Origin: Promerops cafer
Taxonomy: Eukaryota > Chordata > Aves > Passeriformes > Nectariniidae
DNA length: 64,000 bases
NCBI GenBank assembly: GCA_013398275.1
Contig: VZSE01015518.1
Span: 62,001 to 126,000, forward strand
Direction: 5' to 3'
Below are positions 25,041 to 36,780 of the stretch, piece by piece. Each line of letters opens with the position of its first letter. The first letter of the stretch is position 1. The translations under genes were made by a program, and so were the position numbers. Under the pieces are notes generated by a model. The model was not told the origin of the DNA, did no database searches, and worked only from the letters and a program-made list of their open reading frames with translations.

Positions 25041-28000
25041 TCACAGGCAGGTCCCTGTCCTGTTTGCCCACGATGGGAATGTCTGCAGCTGGAACAAGGA
25101 GGAAGCCCAGGTGTTGATGGCCAGAGTGATGGTCAGAACTCCCAGAATGTTGAGTACAAACCCAGCTTTGGCCTAGAATTATAAAAGAGAAGCGTTGTTA
25201 GCAGCCCTGAGTGGTTTTTTTTTCCATCCTTGATGGTTAGGATGGTCTGCACGGTTTGATTTTCTCTTTGGCCTTTTTTTTTCACACCTCCACCAAATTA
25301 TATTTAAGTTGGTTTTCTTCACACATAGAATTTGTATAAAGGGAAAGGTTTCCATTGGATAAAACTCTTAAAACTAGAAATCCCAAAATCCTTTTAATCC
25401 ACTTCTCTTCTGACCTGGTATTTCTCTCTAATGTTACTTTGGGCTGCTTCTTGAATCAATTATAAGCTAGGGAAGGTATCAAGAGACATGGCACTGCTGT
25501 CCTTGCATCTTTAGTGACTCCTTGAGGCACCAGGGCACCCAGTGAGATGTGCCAGGCTGTTCCCTGTCCCTGCAGAAGGACTGCCCAGGTGACAGGGCTC
25601 TTTGACACCCTCATGCTCTACCTTTGGGTTTTTCAAGCAGTTAGACTTTGACAGCTCCTATTATAAAATCTTCAAGAGGCCCTGGCTGATCTTTAAAAGC
25701 TCATTAGCACCTTTCTAAGATTCCCAGAGTGTATTAGAGACAGTGTGACCCTTTATTAATGCACACACGTCTTCTTCCCACTTGACACGAGCCGGGCACA
25801 CGCTCCCCCAAGGAGAACCAGCATTAGGAAAAGGAAAGATCAAACCTAGGGCTGAAAATTCTGGAAAGAAAGTGTTGGGGATTTTTGCTCACCATGTCAA
25901 TAACCCTGAGCTGTCCATAGGAGAAGACAATGGCATTGGGAGGAGTTGCCACGGGGAGCATGAAGGCCAGGGATGCAGAGAGTGTGCAGGGCAGCATGAC
26001 ATAGAGAGGGTTGAGGCAAATTGCTTCAGCCTGTGCACAAAAAGAGAGCAGAGATGATGGGTCTGATACCCAGAAATGCACAGAAACCTTTTGGCAGAAA
26101 TCTGATTGTATTTGTCCGTGTCAGAAGCCTCATTCTTCCCCAAACACTGCAGCCACTCATAGCTTGGTGCTGCTTTAGACACTTGCAGCATCTTTATGCA
26201 GCAAATGCAAGAATTGATTTTGTGGTCAGGGCTTTGTGTTGCTGCTGTATCAATGGATAAATAATGCTTATATTCTGCTCTAAACCCTGGCTTCAAATTG
26301 GTTAAGAACAAAATTAACTTATCAGGGGAGGCAGGTCAAGCTCTGAAGGTGAGAGCTTTGTTTTAGGGCTTGGCTGGAATGTGTGGCCTGTACAAAAAGA
26401 TTTTGGAGGAGCTCATTCCACTGTCTACCTGGAACCAGCTTTTCAGTTTGTGTCTACCCCAGCAGCAGGAAATCTCCAGTGGAAATGCAGGAGTCTGAAT
26501 TAGGTCATGCTATCACCTTCAGAGACTTCTGGAAGGCTGGTGGTGGGGGTGAAATACAGTCATGGAATGTTGCAGGCAAGGAAATGCTGCTGCTGCTGTC
26601 TCAGTGCAGAACAAATTGGAAAAACAACAAGTACAGCTGGCAGTGACCTCATGTTTAGGCCAGAAGGCAAAGTCTTGCATTTAATCCCTTTGCTTTTCAC
26701 CAGCAATGATTTTAAATAGGTTGAGCTAAGCACAGTGTGTGTTCGTATATGCACACACAGATTTTTGTTCTAAGTCTTGTACCCCTGATGGGATACAGGA
26801 GCCAGTGCTTGGCTTTGCCAGCCAGTTAGTTTTGACTGAGCAGCTGAAAACTGTCCTTGCAAGAGTATTTTGGAATGCTGGGACTCACCATTGAAGCCAG
26901 AATGGGGAGGAAGAGGGTGGTGGTGGCCACGTTGCTGGTGCACTCGGTGAAGGTGGCGATGAGGAGGCACAGCAGGAAGGCAATGGCTGGGTGAGGGATG
27001 CTCTGCAGAGGGGTCAGTTTGGTGCCCAGCCATGCAGACAGACCAGATTTCTGCAAGACAGCAAACAGGGATGCCAGCTTGGAGAGGGAAGAGCCACATC
27101 AGTGTCCTGTTGCAGCTCTCGTGCCAGTTCAGCCCTCCCTTCTCAGAGCAGTTCTCATGCAAACTGCAGAGAAACACAGCCAGGGCTCACAGACAGGATT
27201 GTTCAGTAGGTTAAACAAAAAAAAAAAACCCAACATTATTCCCCATCCAAGGAATTGGAAAGTAGGAGATCCTGCATTTATAGTGCATTATTGACAGCAA
27301 ATAATTATTTCTCTGTTCAGATCATTACCTGTACATGATCAATATTTGAGATACTTTTTTTATATAAGCAAACGTATTTGAATTAATTTCCTAAAATATT
27401 TTTATATATATCTTATCAGATGCTGCAGTGATTTAATGTCATTTCATCACATTGTCTGAGATCTTGATAACTGTCTGAATCTTTTCACACCCTGCATCCT
27501 TGTCAGTTACTGGGAAGTAGCAGCATCCTCCCTGTCATTCTGGGCTTTCAGCAGCTTTTATGTATTTGGTGATTTATTCCAGGATAAATCAAAGTGATTT
27601 CTTAAATATTTCCTTTTCCAAACACGTACTTTTCCATTTTAGTGTTGATCTTTGAATTCTAAACTAGTATTTCTAGGCACTTGAAGCCTTTTAGAACTTC
27701 TTTATTGTCTATAGATTTAATAAATGGATTGTCTGTTCCGTCACTTAAATCATTACTGAAAAAAACAATGTGTAGCACTGAACTCATTCCTGCAGATGTT
27801 TTTTGCCTGCTGCTGAAATTTCTCTAGCAAGCTCCACATTTCTCTCCTAAGAGTTGAATTTAAATCCCATTTCCATAAATCCTTGGTTTGAAATACTTTG
27901 GAGACCCCTCCTGGGTGAATCATCTCGTCATGCTGGCTGCATCAATTACATTTTATTTCGAAGAACCTTTAACGCGTTGGGGCAGTTCCTTCACCAGGCA

Positions 28001-31000
28001 CTTTTCTAGAGACACGGTTACTGGTGCCGCCCCGATTGGCGGTGCCATCCCCCGGCACGGGGAGCAGCCAGGATTTGCCCAGCACTCCGAGGATGGTCCC
28101 AGCTCCAGGAGCTGGGGAAGGAGCAGGCGATGCTCGCAGCGTGCCCTCTTGTGTCCCGGGAGAGCACGGAGAGCGGGATGGAAAAGAAACCACCCGGGGA
28201 GACACAAACCCCGGGCGAGCCCGGGAACGCTACCTCGCTGCCTTTGGCCAAGGCAAAGCCACCTCCCAGCAGGAACACGATGTTCCATGGCATCTTCTCC
28301 TGAACGACTTTCCAGTCCAGGAGGGGCGGAGGTGCCCGGAACTTCGCCCTGCCCCCTGGAACCCAAAAGAGATTTTGTGAAGCCGCGTTGCTCTCTGCAG
28401 AGAAAGGAGAACTTCTTGGTGGGAGGTGAGCTTGGTGTGAGGGTCAGGAATCTCTTCTGTCGGCAAACTCCGGAGTTATCTCCTGAAGCAAACGCTGGGA
28501 GCGCCATCAGCAATGGGTTTAAAACTTGCAAAAGCTCTAATGAATGATCTGTAGCTGCTCCGAGGAGCGCAGCAGGAGGCAGGGAAGGGGGAGTTAAAGG
28601 TGTGGCAGCAGCTCCGTGTGTTTCTGTTAAATCCTGTATTCCCTCCTGAAGATTCCAGCCCGGAATCCTTTACAAATGTGTATAACAGGGGCAGGAGCAC
28701 TGCTGGGATAAGAGTTTCCTAATTAGTTAAATGATGAGAAACAGAGAATTTCACGTGATACGTGCTTTGCCAGACCTAAAGCACCCAGCTGGAAGAGCAG
28801 TTTGAAGTGTTATTTAATATCTGAAATTTCCTTTGTAAACCCCAAAAATGTGAATATTTCCCACATACCTGTTCAGACAGTCGATTTTTGGTGCTCCAGT
28901 GACTCACCTGTTTGCTCTTGGTCTCTGTCCTGGCTGGAAAAGCCAGAAGGGAGGATGAAGAGCAACAGAGAAATGAAGAGGGCGACTGTGGCATCGGTGA
29001 CATAGCTGCAAGAGAGCAGTCAGGTATTTAGTCAGCTGTGTTTTCAGCTGGATAAAACCCAGCCTATGTCATTTTTATTCAAAGTAAGGAGCAGAAGTGG
29101 CACCACCTTGTATTATCTTTGTTGAAGAGAACTGTTGCCCAGCCTGGGATGAAGCCAGGCTCTCTTGTAAACCACAGCACCACCAGGAGAACAAAGAGGA
29201 TCAAAACTTCTATTTCTGCAAATGTCATTTTGCCCAGTTTCTTGCTCTCTTTCTTGATGATTTCATAGGCCTGTTGCTCCTTAGCCTTGGCAGCAGGACT
29301 GGTACCACAACCAAAATTCTTCTTAAAACTGGAAGAAAATGGATGAGAAATGTCAGAGAAATTTGCCAGGTATCCTGAGAGTTAAGAATCCAAATTTTAT
29401 ACTCAATCATAATGTCTTTATATGTATTTATATATGAATATTGAAATTAAATATATTATAATTTGCAGCCATGGTGAGTAGGAGCTGCATGTCTTGACAA
29501 GATGATCAGAAAAAATGATCCTGCCCCTAAAAGCTCATTATTTAAATGTAAAGAAGTGAGCTATCTGGGCACATGAGGAAAAAAATTACAGAGTCACAGA
29601 ATGCTTTGTGTTGGAAGAGACTCTAAATTCCATTTCATTCCAACTTCCTGCCATGGGCAGGGACACCTTCCACTAGACCAGGAGAATGTTAATGTGATTG
29701 ACAAGGCTGCTTGACCACTTCACTAGGAAGTAAAGAGTAGCCAAGCTTTTAAAAACGACAGAAAATGAGAATTTTAAAGGAATAATTTGAAGGTGAAAAC
29801 ACCCTTTCAGGTGTTACAGCACTCTTTCCATGTAAAACAAGGGAAGCTGGGATAATAGCAGCATGAAAAGCTGAGTATTAAACAGGCAGGCAGTGCAGGC
29901 TGGTGGTGTGGGGTGATCTGCACCAGAACTGGCACAGAACTAACCCTAGGTCTGAAGCAACCCTGGTCACAAAGGCATTTACCAGCTCTCTGGAGAAATC
30001 AATTTCCTGCTTTGGAGCACAGCAATCTCCTAGGACACGACAGCAATGCTGCAGAACAGGTCATAAGCACTTCGAGCTCCCTGTTCTCATCCACAGAGCA
30101 CATTTAGCTGGGATTTGAGCAGATTTCCTCAAAGAGAAGCTTGCAGAATTTTAAGAGGCACCGAGTGTGCTGTTGTGGTCCCTGTTGTGTGCCAGGACTT
30201 TGTCACCTGCTGCGTGACTTCTCCCATCAGTAAAAGGGCCACTGGTGTTGAACAGTCCTTGATCAGAGCCCCAGCAGCTGCACTGCAGGGCTCAGGGGTA
30301 CTCACTTGAAGCCCAAGTAGAGGATCTGCAGCCAAATCCACGCCAAAATCAGCAGCACCACCATGGTGGGGAAGGCGAAGGAGAACCAGGAGGCAAAGTT
30401 GATGATGCCACCATTGTCTTTATAGATGCTGGAAAATGCAGGTGGCTGTTAGCATCCGAAATTCCACACTCTCTTCTGTCCTTCATTAATGAGTGAAAAG
30501 GGGAGGTTCTGTGGGGCCCGTTAAGGAAGAGAAGCTCACTTCCCAGGAAAGGGACCAAACTGACATTTTCCTTCTCTGTGCTGCCTGGGAGTCAGCTGTG
30601 GCAGAATGCTGCAGTTGGGTGGGTGTGTGATCCCAGACTTACTCATTGACTTGTCCTTGCAGCACCAGATTTGGGGTTGTCCCAGTCAGAGTGGCGATCC
30701 CTCCAATGCTGGATGAGTAACAAATGCAGAGGGACATTCCCTTGGACAGATTCAAGTGTTTCTTCTCAATCGTTTCACTTCTCTCTCTCTCTTCCTCAAC
30801 TGTCAGGACATGAGAATTACCTAGATCCCAAGGAACAAAAGAGATGCAGGAGCTATATTGGACAGGAAAAGGCCTCGGGCCTGCATAATTTGGTATTTCA
30901 AGGCTAGAACACAATGGATTCAAAGCTCATTTTAAGGCTGGCATTGTTAATTTTTTGATCTTCTACCCGTTTTCACTGCTTGTCTTGACACAGAGCAGTT

Positions 31001-34000
31001 TTTCAGAGGGGAATTTGAAATGTGTGGTAAAGTTTGAACCTACTGCTGACACTTCCTTGTGAATGAGGGCAATGTCTGAACTGCACGTGGAGGGGAGTGA
31101 GGCCAGAATTCAGGGAATTATAACAGAGTTGGAGGAGCTGGGCTGAAGGGAACTTTTTCTGCAGCAGCACCTGTCTGCTGGCACTGAGATTTATGTTCAG
31201 AAACTCTGGAATCACCTCAAAAATGGGGAGAGGCCAAGACAGCTGGTAAAGAGATATTGTTGCTTGATTGTGTACCTTTGGATTAGAAAGATCATTTTAA
31301 TCCCTAACCTTCCAGCTGGAAATAGGCCAGAAATTTTCCCTTGGGAATCCCCTATTATATGAAAAGTTACACAGTAGATAATAATTGAACTAACATAAAT
31401 ATGCAGGGAAATAGCAAGCCTGATGTAAAGGCTTCCCCTAGTGGAGGATTTTTAATTTTTGTCGGTTTACTGAGTAGTCATAACCTCTTTGTATTTTTTA
31501 TTTAACTTCAGCCAAGTCAGCAGCTGATTGTGGTTTTGCCTGGCTCATGAAGAGCCTCGTCAGTGCTGGGTGGTGCAGCAGGATGCTTTGGGGACAGTCC
31601 TCTTTTAGGATTTACTAGGAACTGTCACAACAGAAGAAAGAACCAGGTCATCCCCCATCACCCCCAAGACCCACAAGCCATTCACCTTTTTCCTCTGGCT
31701 CTTTGAAGCTGTCAGGTGACTTTTCCTGCAGCTCAAAGGCTTTGTTGGTGTGTTCAGACACTTGGCCAGTGGTGCCAGACTCAGCTTCTGACTTGTGCAG
31801 CTGCTCCATCACCGCCTGTGCTATGGGGACCATCATGGCAGTGGTGGCCGTGTTGCTGATCCACATGGACAGGAAGGCTGTCACCACCATGAAGCCCATC
31901 AGCAGTCTGAAACGAGAAGGTTTGGAGAAGCTGGAGCAGAGCTCAGCCCTGCCATGCTCTTTTCTTTCTTCGTTAGAATGAGTCAGCTACAAATGCTGGG
32001 TTTGGAAAATGCTCAGCAATCCCCACCCAGCATTTCCTCCTGCCCTGGTCTACTTTGTGAGCCAATTGATTTAACACCAATTTTTCTTTTCCAACCAATT
32101 TTTTGACATTCTTATGGCTAAGAAAGTGGAAGGTGGTAGCTTGGAGCAAGCAGTTTATCCAGTCAGATCCTGCTTATTCCACATCCTTCTGAGGAAGACA
32201 TTTCTCAGTAACACATATTAATGCATTACAATAGATTTAGAAGAGGAATTGCAAGCTGAATTTGATCCCAAATGGCAATCAGTTTAAGCCATAATGAAGA
32301 TGATATCTTTTTTTTTTCTCTTGCTATTTTATCCCACCTCTATTATTTAAGATTCTCTTCTTACTCATCTAAAATTGTAATCCTCGTTTCAGTATTACTC
32401 TGTTATTTGTCTCAAAATTATTCTTTAGATGAGATGTAGATTATATATCAGATGAAAAGGGGTTTATCTTGTATGCATTTTTATTCTATTGCTTTGTAAT
32501 TTCCTTCAGTATTCCCTCTTATGAGCTGAAACAGATTAAACAGGGTGATGTAGCCTGTGCATAGCTTAAAGTTGTAGTCTGGAAAACATTTGCTGTTTTC
32601 CAAACAAGCATCCTCATATCTTCTCCTCTCTTTGCAATCAGCAGGAGGCAGACAGTCCATGCTTTCTGTGTTCCAGCTGTGGTTTTTCCTGACTGTCCAA
32701 AGCTGTGCTCCTGGCCCAGCCTGGCAGCACCCTTCTCTTTCCAGCATTCACTCTCTTGTTTTTATTTCTCCACCTAAAAACCTTTTGGAATTAAAAAAAA
32801 AAAAAAAAAAAAAGACACACCAGGTGTGTAACACCTCAAAGGATCCCCGTTTGCAAGGCTTGCTCAGGCACTAACTCACTTGGGCTGTAGGAAAGCGTTT
32901 GCAGGGAAAGATTTGCAGATTCCCATCAGAGATGGGGTCCAATGCCATAAAATCCTTTACCCCACAGCATTTCCACCACTGTAACTCACAGGGCTGGCCT
33001 GACACCAGTGATGAGCAGGACCCTCAGGGCCACTCGCTTGTGCAGGTTCCAGGTCTCGATGGCAATGGCCATCACCAGGCCCCCCAAAAAGAGCATGTTG
33101 GTGTCCTTCAAGTATTCCTGACAGACCTGTGAGGTGGGAGAAGGGAGAGGGAAGAGTCACGAGAGAGGGGACATTTTCTAAAGGGAGTTTATTCCAAAGG
33201 CATTAGCAGGGAGTAGCTCTGGGTTGCATCTGAACGGGGAATTTGCTTTGATTTCAGATTAGCAGCTCCACCCAGAGCTCACTCTGGGCTCATGCAAGTT
33301 CTAGTCCATGGAGAAGACAGAGAATAATAAAAATAATAAAAATTAAGCTAAAATAAAATAATAATACTATTAATAATATAAATATAATGATTATGATGAT
33401 GGTCATTATATAATCCTGGGGAATAATCCCAGAATAAAAGCAGCTGACGGATGAATACATGAAGCAAGATCTCTTACTGTTGTTGAATCCATGATATTCA
33501 TCAGTGGGAACAGCAGGACGGGCAGGAGAGCTGTGACAGCCAAAGGCAGGGCTTCTGAGCACCAGAAAAGTGCCATCACTATGATCACATAGCCACACAG
33601 TGCCTCCTGCCAGGGGAAGGGGACACGCAGTCAGAACTCGCCGAACATCGAACGTGGAGCTTTGCCCAAAGCCAAGGCCTCATAACTACATTCACTGCCT
33701 GATAAGGGGATTAGAGAAAAGGTTATTTCTTGTGTTTCTCTCCCATCTAGCCTCTGACCCGTGCAGATCCTAACCAAATGACAAAATGTGCAGCAATCTC
33801 ATCAGAACTCTGAGGAGAAGATGAGGCCTGCAGCGGGGGCACAAACAGTACCAGAGGGAAAGAAGCAAGGGTGACTTTGGACCTTTCATGATAAGGGATT
33901 GGCAAACACTGAATTGGCTTCTTGATTGTGCTGATGGTGTTATATTGTATATTTATGTCCTTGAGTTGTACAATTAGTTACTGATCCAGTCAAGGCTTCT

Positions 34001-36692
34001 CCACCTGTTTCCGCTCATGCTTCAGGTCATGGCTCAGGTGAACCACAGCTGATTTCAGCAGCCTGGACTCCTTGTACTGTAAATACTTTTATAACTTTTC
34101 ACTGGATTTTTAGCTTAGTAGAGACTTTGGAAGGCTCACTGGCACACTGGCCACAAATCATTTCAGCTTCCACTGACTTTGTGTTGTTTGTTTGAGGAAA
34201 GTGAGGTCCCCTCTTTCATGTCACTCTTTTTCTGAGAAAACCTTGATTTAGTTCTGCTTTGGACAACCACTCCAAATTTAATGTAAAAATGTTTCAGCCA
34301 GTCCCTGTACAGTGAAAAGATTCAAAATTACTTGTCACAACAGTGGCATTTGGTTGGGCTGAAAAAGAAAGCAAGAGGAGGTTTTTGGTGTCTTCTGCGT
34401 TTTGGAACTTGCACAATTATGGGAGACACCAAAGCCAAAGGAAGAAAACCATGGATGTGTGGTCTTGGATAAAGGATGTCCACTCAAATACACTGGACAG
34501 TATGAATGAAACTGTAGTGGTGCTTTTTGAGGCTGGACTACAGAGCAAGGGGCTGGAATAATGGGTGGCAGGGTTGAATTTGGGACGCTTTGGAGCACGC
34601 CCAGGAAATCTGAACGTGGTGTGGAGGTTGCAGAGCTGCTGAAGGGAAAGGATGAGCAGGGAGCGGAGCAGTCCAGGGGAAAGAAGAAGACAGCAATCTA
34701 GGTGTGAATTACCAAAGCAGCCAGGCTGAAGAAGTAAGTCTGAGAGATCCCTAGAGATATGAAAATATTCCTTTTCGAGCCTTATGTTTGAATGAGAGCA
34801 TTAAGAACCTTAATTATTCATCCCACTGATCACTGAGAGCAATTTGCCCTTTTGACAATCCTTTTTCTCCATTTTTGTTATTAAAAGACACAGATGGGTG
34901 CCTTTTGAGAGACCCTAGTTGAGATTTGGGATGTATGTCATAGGCAGTGCTGTTGTCTTCCGTCCTGCTGTGAACAGGCTTTCAGTAAAAGCTGGAAAAA
35001 GGGTTTTCCCAAAGTCAGCCATCCTGTAAGGACATTTGTCTGCCTTTAAGCAAGATTTTTAGCATTGTTTGCTCTCAATTATAATAGCTCAGTGTCCAGT
35101 GCTATGTCATTATAGGGCAGGTTAATAGATGAACAGAATAGAAAAAATGTGAAATTCCACCCCGTAGCTGCTGGCTCACACCACTGTGTGCAGAGGTACC
35201 AGCTTTTCCTGCTCAGCAGTGGCACAGTGCACAACTTTAACCCCAAAAAACCCTTCTTAAAGGTTTGCTTAAGTTGCAAAGGGAAAAATCCAGGACGTTT
35301 TCAATTTTTGTCTTGTCGCTGACTGCACAGAAGCCAGAGAGAGTCATTTTCAAATGGGAACTGAACCAAGACTGCCAAATCATTCCACAGGTAACTGCAA
35401 GGACTCACTGTATGTAACAATGCCTCCAGCCAGTGAGTTTGAACTCGTGGCCTCAGGACAAAAAAAAACAATCTCTCTGTCTCCTTAGAACGTTCCTGAT
35501 CCTGATCTCTTTTCACTTCAGTAACTCCTTTGCCTACAGAAAGTTAACTGGTAAAAAAAGGTTCTTTTTTTTTTTTTTTCCCTTCCCAGCAAGCTTTTAA
35601 TAATAATTTAATAATTTTATAATAATTTAAAGTATTTTATTTACCTAGTGAGGGAATGAGAGGCCACACCTGACCAGCTGCCACACTCAGAGCTGTGAGG
35701 AGGACAGAGCTTTGGGAGAGGCAGGGAAGGGTTAGGGAGGTGGAGGATGAAGCTTGGAGAAGGAATCAAAAATGAGAATCAGCAGGGATTGGGAGGCAGA
35801 GATCAGAGGGAAGAGTTAGGACTTGGTGTCCAAAGGGAAGTGACAGGAGGGGCAGTTTGGGACGAGCCATTTCATGGTGCTGGGGCTGGAGTGAGAGATC
35901 AGAGATTAGATCTTTCTGCATGAAGAGGTTGGGAGTGCAAGAAACAGCGAAGAAGCAGCAGAAGACTGGGAGTCTGTCAGCTCACAGCTCTCTCTTTAAA
36001 TGGTCAATGCCCCAGAAATACCTGCCCAGATACTACAGCTCCTCAGACAACTTTTCCTGAAGGAACTCTAAGCCAGGTGTCTTCCAGAAGTTGGTGTTTT
36101 ATATTTAAAATTCTTGTTTGGGAAGGTTCTTAGAGAAATATGTTAAAGCAAGGCTGAAGTGCATGTTCTTTTCCCCTTATGTATCAGAATGTCTTGTCTG
36201 TCTAAAAATGACAACAAGGAAAAAAAATAAAAGAAGATGTGGACTGAACACTGTTAGGAAATGAAAAGGGGGATTAAAATTGAGCCTTAGGTCCACACCA
36301 ATAATCTTCAGCATAGAAAGTCCTTTTCTAAATCAGCCAGATGCAAAGCAAGAGTCACAAAATCTCACGTCCCTGAGTTTTCCTCTAGAAGATGCAATCA
36401 CAGATGTAGCTGCTCATCCATCTATGCCCCACTGCTTTTACATTGCCCCAATATGCTCAGGAAAAGAAAAAAAAAGAAAAGAGATCTCCAAGCAGTAGAT
36501 GCAGGTGCTCTGAGAAAGAACCTCTTCACCCTTGAAATGAGCAGCTCTGAGACATGGAGGCTTTTAAACTGAATTTTAAAGATTCCTTACCTTGGTGGGA
36601 AGAACCAGAGGCAGAGGGAGGAACACGAGGGGTACCAAGACGATGATGAGGTATTTCCTGCAGGCCAGCACTGCCTGCCAGGAGAAAGCCAT
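25041..36692 (-). CDS. SLC13A2: SLC13A2, sodium/dicarboxylate cotransporter (NaDC1), complete, 12 exons
   Basis: This gene encodes a plasma-membrane Na+-coupled carrier of succinate, citrate and other Krebs-cycle dicarboxylates, known in kidney and gut epithelium. Coding exons on the minus strand: 36591-36692, 33478-33606, 32990-33126, 31686-31906, 30643-30799, 30306-30428, 29107-29328, 28908-29005, 28234-28355, 26889-27050, 25893-26030 and 25041-25172. They join to 1743 nt, 580 aa, with consistent phases; the human protein is about 592 aa. The start MAFSWQAVLACRKYLIIVLV leads into the first membrane segment. The two family substrate/Na+ motifs are present: SNT at residues 140-142 (WISNTATTAMM) and SNV at 476-478 (TECTSNVATTT). 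The C-terminal sequon NRT near residue 574 fits the known extracellular glycosylation site. The donor after exon 7 is a weak gtggtg. SLC13A3 or SLC13A5 are alternatives by sequence, but the SLC46A1-SARM1-VTN neighbourhood points to SLC13A2. Confidence 0.93.
28016..28260. other. CpG-rich patch overlapping SLC13A2 exon 9 and the next intron
   Basis: A GC- and CpG-rich segment includes ccgccccgattggcggtgcc, an ATTGG/CCAAT-type core flanked by CG. It contrasts with the AT-rich introns around it and ends inside exon 9 (28234-28355). It could be an intragenic CpG island or simply a GC-rich local block. No transcript start can be shown from sequence. Confidence 0.4.
29589..29684 (-). repeat. CR1 LINE 3' fragment in SLC13A2 intron 6
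   Basis: Antisense CR1: agagtcacagaatgctttgt, then gttggaagagactctaaatt and ctgccatgggcagggacacc, ending ttccactagaccagga. It lies between exons 6 and 7 of SLC13A2. Confidence 0.9.
32793..32813. repeat. Poly-A tract in SLC13A2 intron 3
   Basis: An uninterrupted A run between ggaatt and gacacacc. No retroposon body is recognised upstream. Confidence 0.8.
33320..33412. repeat. AT-rich (TAA)n-like low-complexity block
   Basis: A degenerate ATA/ATT trinucleotide-rich stretch just downstream of SLC13A2 exon 2 in transcript order, about 65 bp from its donor site. Confidence 0.75.
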
Positions 36693-36740
36693 GGTGCTGG
36701 AGCTAGCCCAGTGCTGAACGGCCTGGAATCTGCTGCTTGG

Positions 36741-36780
36741 AGCCTATATAAACACCGGGGAATATTAACCATTGACCTCG
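36741..36780 (-). promoter_or_regulatory. Probable SLC13A2 core promoter (TATA box, HNF1-like half-site)
   Basis: The minus strand reads gtgtttatataggctcc, giving a TATATA core at 36745-36750, 53-58 bases before the start codon at 36692. That spacing suggests a transcription start near 36720 and a very short leader. Immediately upstream is ggttaatattcccc, a good HNF1-type GTTAAT half-site, and then gaggtcaatgg, which contains a nuclear-receptor half-site AGGTCA. HNF1/HNF4 control would fit a kidney and intestinal transporter, but binding is inferred from motifs only. Confidence 0.55.

Noticed and set aside
27888..28547. A 219-codon plus-strand frame antisense to SLC13A2 exon 9
   Set aside because: It lies in a CpG-rich patch where stops are rare and resembles no known family. 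The minus strand carries a confirmed SLC13A2 exon.
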